From NCBI RefSeq assembly GCF_013414195.1, contig NZ_JAATTV010000008.1:124001-188000 (forward strand): a stretch of DNA of 64,000 nucleotides, written 5' to 3'. Origin of the DNA: Psychrobacter sp. BI730 (lineage in GTDB: Bacteria > Pseudomonadota > Gammaproteobacteria > Pseudomonadales > Moraxellaceae). The translations under genes were made by a program, and so were the position numbers. Under the pieces are notes generated by a model. That model did no database searches, was not told where the DNA came from, and worked only from the letters and a program-made list of their open reading frames with translations. Numbering within the stretch: position 1 is the stretch's first letter; each line of letters begins with the position of its first letter. Below, piece after piece: positions 9,262 through 18,838 of this stretch.

Positions 9262-9290
9262 ATTGTAATAGATGAGTGGTTAATTGTCAC
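9262..9290 (-). promoter_or_regulatory. Promoter of ahcY-metF
   Basis: On the minus strand GTGACA (9285-9290) and TACAAT (9262-9267) are separated by exactly 17 bases, each one mismatch from the sigma-70 consensus. The start of transcription would fall near 9255, at the first base of the riboswitch. Confidence 0.8.
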
Positions 9291-9356
9291 CTATTGACTG
9301 AGATAAATAGCTGATGCCTTAGACAAACAAAACCTCAAACAGGAATCTATAGCCAT

Positions 9357-9386
9357 AAAAAAGGCCATCGACTGATGACCTTTTTT
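9357..9386 (-). terminator. Terminator of the TonB-dependent receptor gene
   Basis: A-rich and T-rich flanks surround the stem AAAAAGGtCATC/GATGgCCTTTTTT with an AGTC loop. It lies about 35 bases past the receptor stop codon on the minus strand, between that gene and the ahcY promoter. Confidence 0.8.
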
Positions 9387-9419
9387 GTTTTAATGTTTTT
9401 TGATACTACTCAGCCAAAA

Positions 9420-11312
9420 TTAGTACCAGTTGTAGGTTAGAGAGGTAAAGTAGTTAATACCGTCAGTATTATAGCCAATATCTGTTATATAATCTTCGTT
9501 AGTGATGTTGTTTAGACGTGCAGTCATAGACAAATTATCAGTAAGTTTGTAGTTACCACTGATGTTCAGCAATCCATAGTTGTCTACAAATTGAGAGTCA
9601 GTATTGGTAATTCTGCTGTAATAGTCCCCTACATACTGATATTCAGCGCGTATATCTAAACTTGGCAGACGGTATCCGACATATACCAAGCCCTTGTGTT
9701 CAGGACGGTAGGGAAGAGAGTTGCCATCATCACTTCCGCCACTACTGTCTTCTGCCTTCTGGTAGTCATAGCTGCCGCCAAACAGATAGTCGTTCATTTC
9801 CCAGTCAGAGGTTAATGATATGCCTTCAATCTTAGCGCTATTGATATTCTTTGCTTTGAAATTAGAGTAAGCAATTAAATTATCCACATCACTGCGATAA
9901 CCTGTCAGACGTGTGCTGTGCCGAGTGCTATCGTACTGAGCAAATACTTCATAGTTGTCGCTAGTCTCAGGATTAAGGTTAAGATCGCCACCATATGCAG
10001 GGCTTAAATCATTAAAGACAGGTGCGCGGAAGCCTTTAGCATAGCTCGCACCAACGCGGAAATCAGGACTAAGATGCATTGCACCGCCCAAATTATAGGT
10101 GGTTTCATCACCATAGCGTGAGTCATCATCGTAGCGTAGGTTGGCTTGTGCATCAAAGCGGTCATTGGCGATGACATAGCCAGCAAAGGCACTTTTGACA
10201 TTACGGTCATCAATACTGTAAGCCGTGCTGTCTAAGTCTTGAGTGAGGTATTCGAGACCATAAACACCTTCACCAGCTAGCAGCTTGTTTTTACCAACTA
10301 AGCTAATCTGGTCTTGAGTACCATCGAATACATTTGGATACTTAGCATAAGACTCGCTTTTATCAATAGAGTGACCATATTGGAGCTTAACAGAGGCATC
10401 AGGCATATATTGCCAGTCGACATAAGCTTGTGCTGCGCCGTTTTCTTGATCAGCATGAGCGTCTTCAAAAGTACCATCGTCATATTCAGTAGTGGATTTA
10501 CTATACAAGATGCTAGCACCTGTCAGTAACGTGTCGCTAAAACGCTGATTGACTGCTAAGCTTACACTGTCGCTCTCAAAACCATCATCGTCTTTATTAT
10601 AAGGGTCATTTTGATTACTGGGATCTGGACGGGTCGCATTGATACCATCTGTTTCGTTGTGACTGGCTGAAAGGCTTAATGTAGTACCATTAGTATTGGC
10701 AAGTTGTGCGCTTGCACCGTATACATAATGATCGTTTGAGCCGATACCTGCGGTAACTGACATACTGCTTCGATCTATATTGCCGCCTTTAGTGAATACT
10801 TGAATGACACCGCCCATCGCATCCGCACCGTAGATGCTAGAACCTGATGCTCCATAGAGAACTTCAATTCGATCAATTTGATCAGCAGGTAGCAAGTTTA
10901 ACGCGGCGCCTCCAGCGCTGACTGAGCTATAACGTATACCATCAATTAACACGAGAATTTGTTTGCTGTCGTAGCCGCGCATGTAAAAATTTGAAGTAGT
11001 ACCAAGACCACCGTTTTGTTTAAAAGCGACGCCTGGTTGACGTTTGAGTACGTCCAAAACAGTCTGACCTTGATAACGTTGTAGCTCTTCCTTATCGATC
11101 ACCCGTGTCTGCGCAATTACATTACTTGTCTTAGTAGGTGTGCGAGTGGCTGTCACGACAATTTCATCAAGCTCAACTTGTGGTAGGTTACTATCGTTGA
11201 TGGAAATATTTTCAGAGGTAGCTGCCATTGCAGTATTTACTGCAAGTAAGCTAAGAACGCTCAAAATACTTAAACGAAGATAGGTACGTGAAGATGCACG
11301 TGATACAGACAT
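9420..11312 (-). CDS. TonB-dependent outer-membrane receptor, BtuB-like
   Basis: This is a 22-strand outer-membrane receptor driven by TonB, about 630 residues. It has a signal peptide ending around AMAATS and a TonB box region DEIVVTATRTPT. The plug domain (GQTVLDVLKRQPGV, NFYMRGYDSKQILVLIDGIR) is followed by a barrel ending in an aromatic residue (SLTYNWY). Size and plug resemble the vitamin B12 receptor BtuB and related haem or siderophore receptors. The ATG at 11312 has GGAA eight bases upstream, and the frame's earlier TTG lacks one. I looked for a cobalamin riboswitch upstream and found none, so a B12 role is not confirmed by regulation. Half-site repeats at 11467-11496 may be its operator. 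Confidence 0.88.
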   Translation of the reverse strand: MSVSRASSRTYLRLSILSVLSLLAVNTAMAATSENISINDSNLPQVELDEIVVTATRTPTKTSNVIAQTRVIDKEELQRYQGQTVLDVLKRQPGVAFKQNGGLGTTSNFYMRGYDSKQILVLIDGIRYSSVSAGGAALNLLPADQIDRIEVLYGASGSSIYGADAMGGVIQVFTKGGNIDRSSMSVTAGIGSNDHYVYGASAQLANTNGTTLSLSASHNETDGINATRPDPSNQNDPYNKDDDGFESDSVSLAVNQRFSDTLLTGASILYSKSTTEYDDGTFEDAHADQENGAAQAYVDWQYMPDASVKLQYGHSIDKSESYAKYPNVFDGTQDQISLVGKNKLLAGEGVYGLEYLTQDLDSTAYSIDDRNVKSAFAGYVIANDRFDAQANLRYDDDSRYGDETTYNLGGAMHLSPDFRVGASYAKGFRAPVFNDLSPAYGGDLNLNPETSDNYEVFAQYDSTRHSTRLTGYRSDVDNLIAYSNFKAKNINSAKIEGISLTSDWEMNDYLFGGSYDYQKAEDSSGGSDDGNSLPYRPEHKGLVYVGYRLPSLDIRAEYQYVGDYYSRITNTDSQFVDNYGLLNISGNYKLTDNLSMTARLNNITNEDYITDIGYNTDGINYFTSLTYNWY

Positions 11313-11746
11313 AGTCGATTCCAAAGTAATCAAGTTAAAAATGCAGAAATGAGAGGTAACTATTATGACGTAAAAGGGGTCAAAAGTTACAAAAAACAGT
11401 ATATAAGCAAAACTGCGCTCATTATCTACAAATTAACCTGCTTTATAAACTACTTTAACCTAATGTTTATTCAGGGTAGGCTGAATGTTATTCAGGTTAG
11501 CTTGCTAAATAGTCAGTTAAAAATTACTTTACTTAGATATTCTATGAGAACTTATTGAATTTTATAAGATAAGCCTATCCTTAAAAACACCTACTATTAG
11601 AAGTGCACATAGAGTAAGAAACCAAATACCAATACAGTTAGCTACAAAATTGCGTAATCAAAAGCACTGCTGTTATAAATAATTGTTACTATAGTATGGA
11701 CGCCACCTGTCATTTATCATGCCATTTTTAAACTAAGAGGTTTGTT
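11313..11746. other. Divergent intergenic region, TonB receptor and MscS gene
   Basis: This 434-base AT-rich region lies between divergent genes and must hold both promoters. It contains the ATTCAG/CTGAAT half-site cluster at 11467-11496. An in-frame stretch of 69 codons at 11349-11558 has no ribosome site and unlikely composition, so I do not call it a gene. Confidence 0.55.
11467..11496. promoter_or_regulatory. Repeated half-sites, possible operator
   Basis: TTATTCAGG occurs at 11467-11475 and 11488-11496, exactly 21 bp apart (two helical turns). Between them CTGAAT (11481-11486) forms an inverted pair, CTGAAT-GTT-ATTCAG, with the second copy. It lies about 155 bases upstream of the TonB receptor start and may bind a regulator; no known consensus is recognised. 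Confidence 0.35.
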
Positions 11747-13735
11747 TTGTCTATCAAGCATAATCTGACTCCCAGTCCTTCGCCTAATTTATTCTCTGCT
11801 ATTACTAAGATGCCATTTATAGTCGCGATGCTATTACTGACTATGCTGTTGAGTATCGCATTGCCAAATAATGCCTACGCTGTTGAGGCTGGCGCTTTGG
11901 GAGTAGGTAATGACAGTAGTGGAGAGACAGTAAGTACGCCATTGCCTGATTCATTTGGCAGAGATACACCGCGTCATACGGTACAAGGGTTTATCAGTGC
12001 ATTAGGCGAAAATGATTACTTACTGGCAAGTAATTATCTAAACTTGTCGAAGTCTGACAATCCAACCACTGTCGTACGCCAATTCAAACAAGCATTGGAT
12101 GCAGGTGGTCGGTTTCAACCTGATTTGCAGATTAACAATACACCTGAAGGTAATCTGACCGACCAGTTACCACCGAGCCAAGAGAATGTTGGTGTCATCA
12201 ATGTCGGTGAAAAAAGCGTCCCACTATTACTCGAAAGAGTGGTATCAAAGCAGGGTGAGCAGTATTGGCAGTTTTCGAGCGATACGCTCAGCTCAGTGCC
12301 AGAAGTGATAGAGAACACTGAACCGACCTTGGTTTCTCGTTATACCGTTGACTCATTAGAAGGCAAAAAGCTATTTGGTTATCAAATGGCTGATTTGGTC
12401 GCTGCACTCACGATGATTATCAGTAGTTTTGTGCTGACGTACATCATGGTATGGCTACTGTACCATTTATTACGCATCGCATATCCTCGAGTACGCGGCG
12501 TCCCGCTACCTTTGCCAAATAAAGTAATTTTACCGCTGTCAGTTGTTATCATGGCATTGATATTGTCTGAGGTCATGGTCTACGCTGGCGTGTCAGTTAC
12601 GCTGCGAGAGCCTGTCAATCGCTTTACAGATATTGCCTCGTGGTTGGCATTAACGTGGCTATTACTGCGCGTCATCGATGCGATATTCACCCGTGCTGTG
12701 AACCTAAGCTATAAGAAAAACTATACAGAACGAGTCTCTATCTTGGGACTATTGCGTAAAGTCGTCAAAGCACTGCTATTAATATTTGCTGTCATTGTTA
12801 TCTTTGGCAATCTAGGGTTTGATTTGACCACTGGTATTGCTGCGCTGGGTGTGGGTGGTTTGGCATTAGCCCTTGGTGCGCAAAAGACGATTGAAAACTT
12901 AGTTGGTAGTGTCGTCGTCGTCGCTGATTCACCTGTGCGTATCGGTGATTACTGTAAATTCGGTACTTACGAAGGCACAGTTATCGACATTGGTATTCGC
13001 TCATCGCGCGTGCGGACATTGTCGCGGACGATTGTTACGGTACCAAACGGTGATTTTTCATCGATGCAGATCGAAAACTTTACCTCTCGCGATATGTTTC
13101 GTTTCTTCCATTACTTATATATTAAGCGTACCGCTGATCTTGACGTAATATTTAAAATGGTCAATGACTTGGATGAATTTATAAAAGAGCATGATTTGAC
13201 CAATCAAGAATGGAATCAGGTCAATATTTTGGAGCTGCGCCAAGATTGCTATGTTATTCAGTTGCAAGCTTATGTGAATGCTATTGGTATCATTGAGTTC
13301 TATGACAAACAAAACGCTTTGTTTGTCGATATATTAAAGAAAGTCGCGAAATATAAGGTAGAACATGCATTGCCGACTCAGCAGTTGATTGTTAATCAAA
13401 CGGAGCTTGAACATCATGTGGGAAGTAGCACTGATGAATCAGCAGAAGGAAATGAATCAGATAACAGTAGTAACTCTGCTAATAATGAAGTGTCTGATAA
13501 CAAGGAAGTAAACACAAGCGTATACAGGAAAGATTACAACGATGATGGCGTTAATATTCGTAAAGATAGCGACAAGGCTAAAAATGATGTTGCAAGTCAC
13601 CACAAATTCTCTATGGCGACCGTCAGCAGAAGTGGTGCGCTTAAGGCACTAAAGCATAAAAGTCATATGCTAAGAAAAAGTAAGTTTAAGCACACTAAAA
13701 ACAAATCTGGCTTTTCTATATGGAACCAGCCTTAA
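11747..13735 (+). CDS. MscS-family mechanosensitive ion channel, large form
   Basis: This 662-residue inner-membrane channel would release osmolytes on sudden membrane tension. A signal peptide or anchor (MPFIVAMLLLTMLLSIALP, about residues 21-40) is followed by a periplasmic domain of about 170 residues. Transmembrane segments lie near 215-240, 262-284, 290-310 and 340-360. The pore helix LGVGGLALALGAQKTIENLV and beta domain VRIGDYCKF place it firmly in the MscS family. The last 120 residues are low-complexity, serine/asparagine-rich and then basic, and look disordered. The start is TTG at 11747, with AAGAGG six bases upstream. Compared with the 286-residue MscS, it has an extra N-terminal domain. 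Confidence 0.9.
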   Translation: MSIKHNLTPSPSPNLFSAITKMPFIVAMLLLTMLLSIALPNNAYAVEAGALGVGNDSSGETVSTPLPDSFGRDTPRHTVQGFISALGENDYLLASNYLNLSKSDNPTTVVRQFKQALDAGGRFQPDLQINNTPEGNLTDQLPPSQENVGVINVGEKSVPLLLERVVSKQGEQYWQFSSDTLSSVPEVIENTEPTLVSRYTVDSLEGKKLFGYQMADLVAALTMIISSFVLTYIMVWLLYHLLRIAYPRVRGVPLPLPNKVILPLSVVIMALILSEVMVYAGVSVTLREPVNRFTDIASWLALTWLLLRVIDAIFTRAVNLSYKKNYTERVSILGLLRKVVKALLLIFAVIVIFGNLGFDLTTGIAALGVGGLALALGAQKTIENLVGSVVVVADSPVRIGDYCKFGTYEGTVIDIGIRSSRVRTLSRTIVTVPNGDFSSMQIENFTSRDMFRFFHYLYIKRTADLDVIFKMVNDLDEFIKEHDLTNQEWNQVNILELRQDCYVIQLQAYVNAIGIIEFYDKQNALFVDILKKVAKYKVEHALPTQQLIVNQTELEHHVGSSTDESAEGNESDNSSNSANNEVSDNKEVNTSVYRKDYNDDGVNIRKDSDKAKNDVASHHKFSMATVSRSGALKALKHKSHMLRKSKFKHTKNKSGFSIWNQP

Positions 13736-13795
13736 AAGAGACTTTTTTATCCCGAATGGCGTTTAGTAATATTAGTGCTATTTTTGCTCAATTAG

Positions 13796-14428
13796 CTATA
13801 AAGGTACTGCGGTTTTATCACGTAATGAGCCGTAGTACGACCAAAGCAATAGACTGGCAGCACTATGATAAGGTGACCAGTGCTGAGTTAAGTCTTTAAG
13901 CTGCTTAGGGGTTGGGCGCTCTGCTAAGCCTAATAACTCCATGGCTGCAACTTTAATGGCCAAATCATCGACAGCGAGTATGTCTGCACGTTTTAGCGAA
14001 AATAGTAAATACATCTCAGCTGTCCAACGTCCAATCCCTGTCACAGCTGTCAAGGTTGTTATGACCTCTTCATTTGGCAAAGTTTCTAAGGCTGCAAAGT
14101 CTATATCATGATCCACTAAAGAACGCACATAACGAGTTTTTTGCTTAGACAATCCTTGCGTCTTCAAACTATCGTCTGTCGCTTCACGTATCGCTTGCGG
14201 GGTAATCAATTCTGCATCAACCAACCGTTTCCAAATGCTGGCAGCGGCGGCAACTGATAACTGCTGACCAACCATCGCTCTCATCAACTGCTCAAACCCA
14301 CCTGCATTATGCCTAAGATTAGGTGTCCCGACCTGCTTATGGACAGGGGCGAACCTTGGTTCAATGGTAATCAGTGCAGCAATTTGCTGTTCTAGCTCGT
14401 TGGTATTTTCAATAGTCTGAATGCTCAT
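13796..14428 (-). CDS. DNA-3-methyladenine glycosylase II, AlkA-type
   Basis: This 210-residue HhH-GPD DNA glycosylase removes alkylated bases such as 3-methyladenine in base-excision repair. The helix-hairpin-helix LTAVTGIGRWTAEMYLLF (about residues 128-145) is followed by ILAVDDLAI, where the second aspartate is the expected catalytic one. It lacks the N-terminal TBP-like domain of E. coli AlkA, so it is the short form as in yeast MAG1 and many proteobacteria. It converges with the MscS gene 60 bases away, and no ada gene is nearby. Confidence 0.9.
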   Translation of the reverse strand: MSIQTIENTNELEQQIAALITIEPRFAPVHKQVGTPNLRHNAGGFEQLMRAMVGQQLSVAAAASIWKRLVDAELITPQAIREATDDSLKTQGLSKQKTRYVRSLVDHDIDFAALETLPNEEVITTLTAVTGIGRWTAEMYLLFSLKRADILAVDDLAIKVAAMELLGLAERPTPKQLKDLTQHWSPYHSAASLLLWSYYGSLRDKTAVPL

Positions 14429-14577
14429 AGTGATTTCGCTTTGCTAATTAGAAGGAGCTCAAGTCAAGATATTAATGCAGAATGAGAAGCTAACATTAAA
14501 TGGAATGTACATTAAAGAGAGCGTTCATTGAAGGAAACATCGTTGCAGTCTACGTCTAGACCATAAATGATTGATAG

Positions 14578-14607
14578 AAAAAGGACTGCAAATAAGCAGT
14601 CCTTTTT
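14578..14607 (-). terminator. Terminator of the Smr-domain gene
   Basis: A perfect stem AAAAAGGACTGC/GCAGTCCTTTTT with a 6-base loop lies about 28 bases past the stop codon at 14636. The sequence is symmetric enough to work in both directions. Confidence 0.85.
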
Positions 14608-14635
14608 ATGTAGTACCGTATCACTAACAATAGAC

Positions 14636-15367
14636 CTATTCGCCATCTGCTTTAGGTTTTTTAAGTAGTACTAGTACAGCACCGTTACCACCATCTTTTG
14701 GTGGTGCAGAACAAAACGCTAGTACTTCTGGCAATTGACGTAACCAGCCATTGATACAGGTTTTTAGAATCGCTTCGCTACCTTTACCATGGACGATTTT
14801 TACCATAGTTTCGTTTTTCTGCTTGGCTTGGCTCAACAGTTGAGTCATCGCTTCGCGTGCTTCTTCTATCGTACAGCCATGGATATCTACCGCGTCATAC
14901 CAACGCAGCTTGCCTTTTTTGAGCTGATCAAAGATTTTATTTTGCAGTGTAGGCTGCTTATAAGACAAATAAGCTTCAGCAGCGACAGGGTTCAGTAGTG
15001 CTTGCATATCTGACAAGCCTGCGCCTAGATCACTGGCTTCACTACCTTGAGCTGCGGCACGTTTAGATAATGTCGCTGCATCAGGTTTACCTGCTTTAGT
15101 TGCGCTGGCAGGTGAGCGGACATTTTTGTCTTCTAGCTGATTGACACCGTGCATGGCTTGCATAAACAGAACTTTATCGTCATCGATATGTTCACTATCT
15201 AGCTGCTTGACTGTCTTTTTTACTTGCTTTTGAGTCGGTAGCGACACCGGCTCAGTTGGCTTTTGATTCTCACCTTCAGGTGAATTAGTATCACGGCCCT
15301 TGCTCAGCTGGCCTTTGAGTTCTTTGAGCTGGTCTTGCATTTCTTTTGAAAACAGAGAGTTTGACAT
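14636..15367 (-). CDS. Smr/MutS2-domain protein, SmrA-like
   Basis: This 243-residue soluble protein has a C-terminal Smr domain, a small nuclease-like fold shared with MutS2. Visible motifs are VDIHGCTIEEA (the usual LDLHG), the HGKGS loop and a glycine-rich GGNGAVLVLLKK at the end. The first 110 residues are charged, glutamine-rich and probably flexible. E. coli SmrA and SmrB proteins have this layout, and SmrB cuts mRNA at collided ribosomes; whether this one does is inference. It lies 108 bases beyond trpC on the same strand and may be read through from the trp genes. Confidence 0.85.
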   Translation of the reverse strand: MSNSLFSKEMQDQLKELKGQLSKGRDTNSPEGENQKPTEPVSLPTQKQVKKTVKQLDSEHIDDDKVLFMQAMHGVNQLEDKNVRSPASATKAGKPDAATLSKRAAAQGSEASDLGAGLSDMQALLNPVAAEAYLSYKQPTLQNKIFDQLKKGKLRWYDAVDIHGCTIEEAREAMTQLLSQAKQKNETMVKIVHGKGSEAILKTCINGWLRQLPEVLAFCSAPPKDGGNGAVLVLLKKPKADGE

Positions 15368-15475
15368 AAAAGTTAACGTATCGTTGATTGATGAATGGTT
15401 GATTGAACTGTGTATATAGCATAGACATTGTTCAAGCTATTGAGCATTTATTTAAGCATAAATTATTGAGTTACT

Positions 15476-16345
15476 TTACCCGTCTGCTGCGACGCTCGCA
15501 AGTAAGGATTGTAACGCTTGCCCAGGATGATCAGTTTTCATAAATTGCTCACCGATCAAAAAGTGCTGAATCTCGTTATTTAACATGAGACGAATATCAT
15601 CACTGCTATGAATACCACTCTCAGTCACGATAAGTGGTTTTTGCTCAGCACTATCAGCAGCGAGGGCATCGTTTAAAATTTTCTTGAGATCAAGCGTGGT
15701 TTGCAGGTCAACATCGAAGGTGTTCAAATCACGGTTATTGATACCATAAATATTGTGCGCTGAGCGTGGCAACTGTAGCGCACGCTCAAGCTCAGACTGA
15801 GTATGTACTTCTATCAATACGTCCATACCAAGCTCAGTACTGAGTGCATGTAGCTCTTGTACCTGCGCATCATCTAGGCAAGCCATAATGAGTAGGATGC
15901 AGTCAGCGCCCATTAGGTAAGATTGATAGATTTGATAGACATCAATCATAAAGTCTTTACGTAATGTCGGTAAGCTTGAAGTATTAGCCGCCTGAATAAG
16001 ATAGATGTCATCGCCCTGAAAGTAATCACGGTCGGTCAATACAGACAGACAACTAGCGCCCGCTTGCTCATACTGCTGCGCAAATAGAGCAGGGGTAAAG
16101 TTATGATTGATAATGCCTTTAGACGGTGAGGCTTTTTTAATCTCAGCAATGATACCGATACCATTTTCTTTAGTGCCAGCAGCACGTAGCGCCGCGGCAA
16201 AACCTCGACGCGGTTTATCATCAGCTGCGACCTGTGCTTTCAAGTCCTCTAGAGACAATGCTTCGCGAGCGGCTTTTACTTCTTCTACTTTGGTGGCGAC
16301 AATGCGCTGTAGCACTGATGGTATGTCTGAATGAGTTGTGGTCAT
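15476..16345 (-). CDS. trpC: Indole-3-glycerol phosphate synthase
   Basis: TrpC closes CdRP to indole-3-glycerol phosphate in tryptophan synthesis. The 289-residue TIM barrel shows IAEIKKASPSKG with the catalytic lysine, CLSVLTDRDYFQG, LRKDFMID, YGINNRDL and TESGIHS, all at expected places. It is the single-function form without a fused TrpF. It follows trpD after a 170-base gap, wider than in a tight operon, so it may have a promoter of its own. Confidence 0.96.
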   Translation of the reverse strand: MTTTHSDIPSVLQRIVATKVEEVKAAREALSLEDLKAQVAADDKPRRGFAAALRAAGTKENGIGIIAEIKKASPSKGIINHNFTPALFAQQYEQAGASCLSVLTDRDYFQGDDIYLIQAANTSSLPTLRKDFMIDVYQIYQSYLMGADCILLIMACLDDAQVQELHALSTELGMDVLIEVHTQSELERALQLPRSAHNIYGINNRDLNTFDVDLQTTLDLKKILNDALAADSAEQKPLIVTESGIHSSDDIRLMLNNEIQHFLIGEQFMKTDHPGQALQSLLASVAADG

Positions 16346-16515
16346 ACTGGTATCCGAATATCGTTAAATGTAAATATAGTAAGAAAACTATTAATAACTA
16401 CTAAATGGCTACGACGTTGTCCTTCTTAGATGTACGACTTGTACAATCTGCGGTCGGCTGCCTGTTATCCTTTTTAAATTTCTTTGACTATAGACAGTAT
16501 ATAAATGCGTATAGA

Positions 16516-17637
16516 TTAACCTTGAGCGACTAGCTGTTGGGTATAGTTGGCTAAAGACTCAAGTTTGAGTAAAGCATCGCCATTTTGAATGATTTTTTGT
16601 GCTCGGCTAACACCGTTAGGGTAGTTGCTGGCAAGCCCTGCGGTGTATATCGCGGCACCTGCATTTAGCGCAATCATGTCACGTGCTTTAAGTACAGCAC
16701 GGTCATGGGTGTCGGCTCCAGATAGCGCAGCACGAATCAACTCAAGACTTTGTGCTGGAGAGTCGACATCGAGGCCAATAAGGGTTTGTGACTCGATACC
16801 CGCATCTTCTGGCATTATGTCATAGACTGATATCTCACCATCTTTTAGCTCAGCGACTGTGGTCGAAGTCGCAAGACTGATTTCATCAAGACCATCTTTT
16901 GCGCCTACTACCATGACATGACGTGCGCCTAAGTTTTTCATCACCTTGGCAATTGGCTCACATAACTGCGCGGTAAACACACCGATGACTAAGTTTGGCG
17001 TGCCAGCAGGGTTGGTCAATGGGCCCAAAATATTAAAGATGGTACGCGCTTTTAGCTCACGGCGTACAGGGTTGGCGTAACGCATTGCACTATGATGATT
17101 GGGCGCAAATAAAAACCCGATACCCTGATTTTCGATACAGTCTTTTGCTTGCTCTGGCGTGAGCGCAAGACTGATACCTGCTTGCTCAAGTAAGTCTGAG
17201 CTACCAGATTTGGTCGAGACGCCGCGATTGCCGTGCTTAGCAACTTGTGCACCAGCCGCCGCAACAACCAACGCTGATGCAGTCGAGACATTGAACAGAT
17301 TAGCTCCATCACCGCCAGTACCAACGATATCTACCAAGTAATCACAGTTCTTTGGTTCAATATTGGCGGCTAGTGCACGCATGGCGCTGGCTGATGCAGT
17401 AATCTCGTCGATGGATTCGCCCTTCATACGTAATCCCGTCAAGATAGCGCCCATCATAGCGTCGCTACATCTACCTTGCATGATGATGAGCATCACTTGA
17501 TACATTTCATCAAAGGTTAAATCGATGTGTTGAAATATTCTACCCAAAGCTGTGGTTAGCAATTGGTGCGTTTGATCATCAGACAATTTTGTAATACTCT
17601 CTGGCGTGTGCGTTTCTTCTATTTTTTTCGTACTCAT
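16516..17637 (-). CDS. trpD: Anthranilate phosphoribosyltransferase
   Basis: TrpD transfers phosphoribose from PRPP to anthranilate. The 373 residues include the PRPP site DIVGTGGDGANLFNVST, KHGNRGVSTKSGSSDLLE, and NILGPLTNPA. An N-terminal extension of about 25 residues precedes the usual start of the helical domain. It lies between trpG and trpC on the minus strand, 97 bases after trpG, in the trpGDC order common in Pseudomonas relatives, where trpE is elsewhere. Confidence 0.96.
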   Translation of the reverse strand: MSTKKIEETHTPESITKLSDDQTHQLLTTALGRIFQHIDLTFDEMYQVMLIIMQGRCSDAMMGAILTGLRMKGESIDEITASASAMRALAANIEPKNCDYLVDIVGTGGDGANLFNVSTASALVVAAAGAQVAKHGNRGVSTKSGSSDLLEQAGISLALTPEQAKDCIENQGIGFLFAPNHHSAMRYANPVRRELKARTIFNILGPLTNPAGTPNLVIGVFTAQLCEPIAKVMKNLGARHVMVVGAKDGLDEISLATSTTVAELKDGEISVYDIMPEDAGIESQTLIGLDVDSPAQSLELIRAALSGADTHDRAVLKARDMIALNAGAAIYTAGLASNYPNGVSRAQKIIQNGDALLKLESLANYTQQLVAQG

Positions 17638-17734
17638 TATGGTCTCACTTACTATTATTTTTTATATGAATCTGTGTGAAATTTGGTATGGGCTTATAAA
17701 AGCAGCATTTTTACCGACGTGCTTTTAGTCAAAC

Positions 17735-18358
17735 CTAACCAACTTGTGGTAGTTCATCGGATGTTAGAGTAGACAAGCCGTGAGTCTGTAAAAAGTTATT
17801 GAGTAATTGGTAACCTGCTTCGCTCAATATCGACTCAGGATGGAACTGGACGCCTTCTACAGCAAACGCCTTATGGCGAATACCCATGATTTCCTCAATA
17901 CTACCATCAGCATTCTGTGTCCATGCGGTAAGTTCAAGGCAGTCTGGTAGGCTTGTCTTGTCAATGACGAGCGAATGATAACGCGTAACCTGTGACGGGT
18001 TAGGCAAGCCAGCAAACACACCTTGCTCGTTGTGATAGATAGCTGATAAGCGGCCATGCATGACTTCGCCAGCTTTGACCACTTGACCGCCAAAGGCTTG
18101 ACCGATAGCTTGATGACCCAAGCAAATACCCAGTATAGGAATAATTCCTTTAAATGTCTCAATGGCTTGCAGCGAAATACCTGCACGGTCAGGATCGCAC
18201 GGACCTGGGCCAATCACAATCACATCAGGTGCAAGGGTTTTAATCTGCTCAATGCTGACCTGATCATTACGCCAGACAGTGATGTCCTGCTTTAGCTCAC
18301 CGAAGTACTGTACGATATTGTACGTAAAGCTATCGTAATTATCGATCATCAAAATCAT
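17735..18358 (-). CDS. trpG: Anthranilate synthase glutamine amidotransferase subunit
   Basis: TrpG (PabA type) supplies ammonia from glutamine to TrpE, and perhaps also to PabB. The class-I amidotransferase triad is visible: cysteine in [12 protein letters not shown] (about residue 79), and histidine and glutamate in [26 protein letters not shown] begins the fold. At 207 residues it is slightly longer than usual. It is the first gene of trpGDC. I looked in the leader for a Trp-rich peptide or attenuator and saw none. Confidence 0.95.
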   Translation of the reverse strand: MILMIDNYDSFTYNIVQYFGELKQDITVWRNDQVSIEQIKTLAPDVIVIGPGPCDPDRAGISLQAIETFKGIIPILGICLGHQAIGQAFGGQVVKAGEVMHGRLSAIYHNEQGVFAGLPNPSQVTRYHSLVIDKTSLPDCLELTAWTQNADGSIEEIMGIRHKAFAVEGVQFHPESILSEAGYQLLNNFLQTHGLSTLTSDELPQVG

Positions 18359-18668
18359 TAAGGCTTCAACTTATCAGTTTTATTATATTTTTAACATAAA
18401 ATTTGTTCTCACTGTTATCGAGTCACTTGATTGCCGAACACAAGCAGCTCTGACTATAACAGAGGAGGTTATTGCGCGCGGTTATCTTACCACTATTTTG
18501 TTTTCTATCAAATGTAGGGTACGGGCTATCTAAGTAAGCACCAAGTAAAAACATATTTTTTATTATTTTGTCGATAATGAAAATAGTTTGAGCAGGGATA
18601 ATGTTATTAATTCAGCTATTAACGGCGCACTAATAAATAGCATTTCAATAATAAATATATTTGTATTT

Positions 18669-18716
18669 GCACCAATTAAGTGCCTTTGGTTCTCAACTGG
18701 TGCTCTAATTAAGTGC
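18669..18716 (+). promoter_or_regulatory. Two NtrC-type enhancer sites
   Basis: GCACCAATTAAGTGC (18669-18683) fits the NtrC pattern GCAC-N7-GTGC exactly. GCTCTAATTAAGTGC (18702-18716) differs from that pattern at one base. Their centres are 33 bp apart, three helical turns, as for the paired strong NtrC sites upstream of enterobacterial glnA. They would lie about 190 and 157 bases upstream of the sigma-54 start. Confidence 0.75.
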
Positions 18717-18838
18717 TATTCTAAAACTGAACTAGATGAGAATTAATGAATATATAACGATATTAATCGTATAAACCACTGTAAATATTGATAATTAAAT
18801 CTATCTATAACTATATCTGTTATCAGAGTGGTAATACA

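Noticed and set aside
11349-11558. A 69-codon open frame in the TonB receptor/MscS intergenic region
   Set aside because: It has no ribosome site and an AT-driven residue composition, and it overlaps the divergent promoters and half-site repeats.
11313-11560. Cobalamin riboswitch upstream of the BtuB-like receptor
   Set aside because: I read the minus strand for a B12-box (AGYCMGGAGACC-like) and found none.
18359-18480. Tryptophan attenuator or leader peptide before trpG
   Set aside because: No Trp-rich short ORF and no terminator/antiterminator hairpins are visible.
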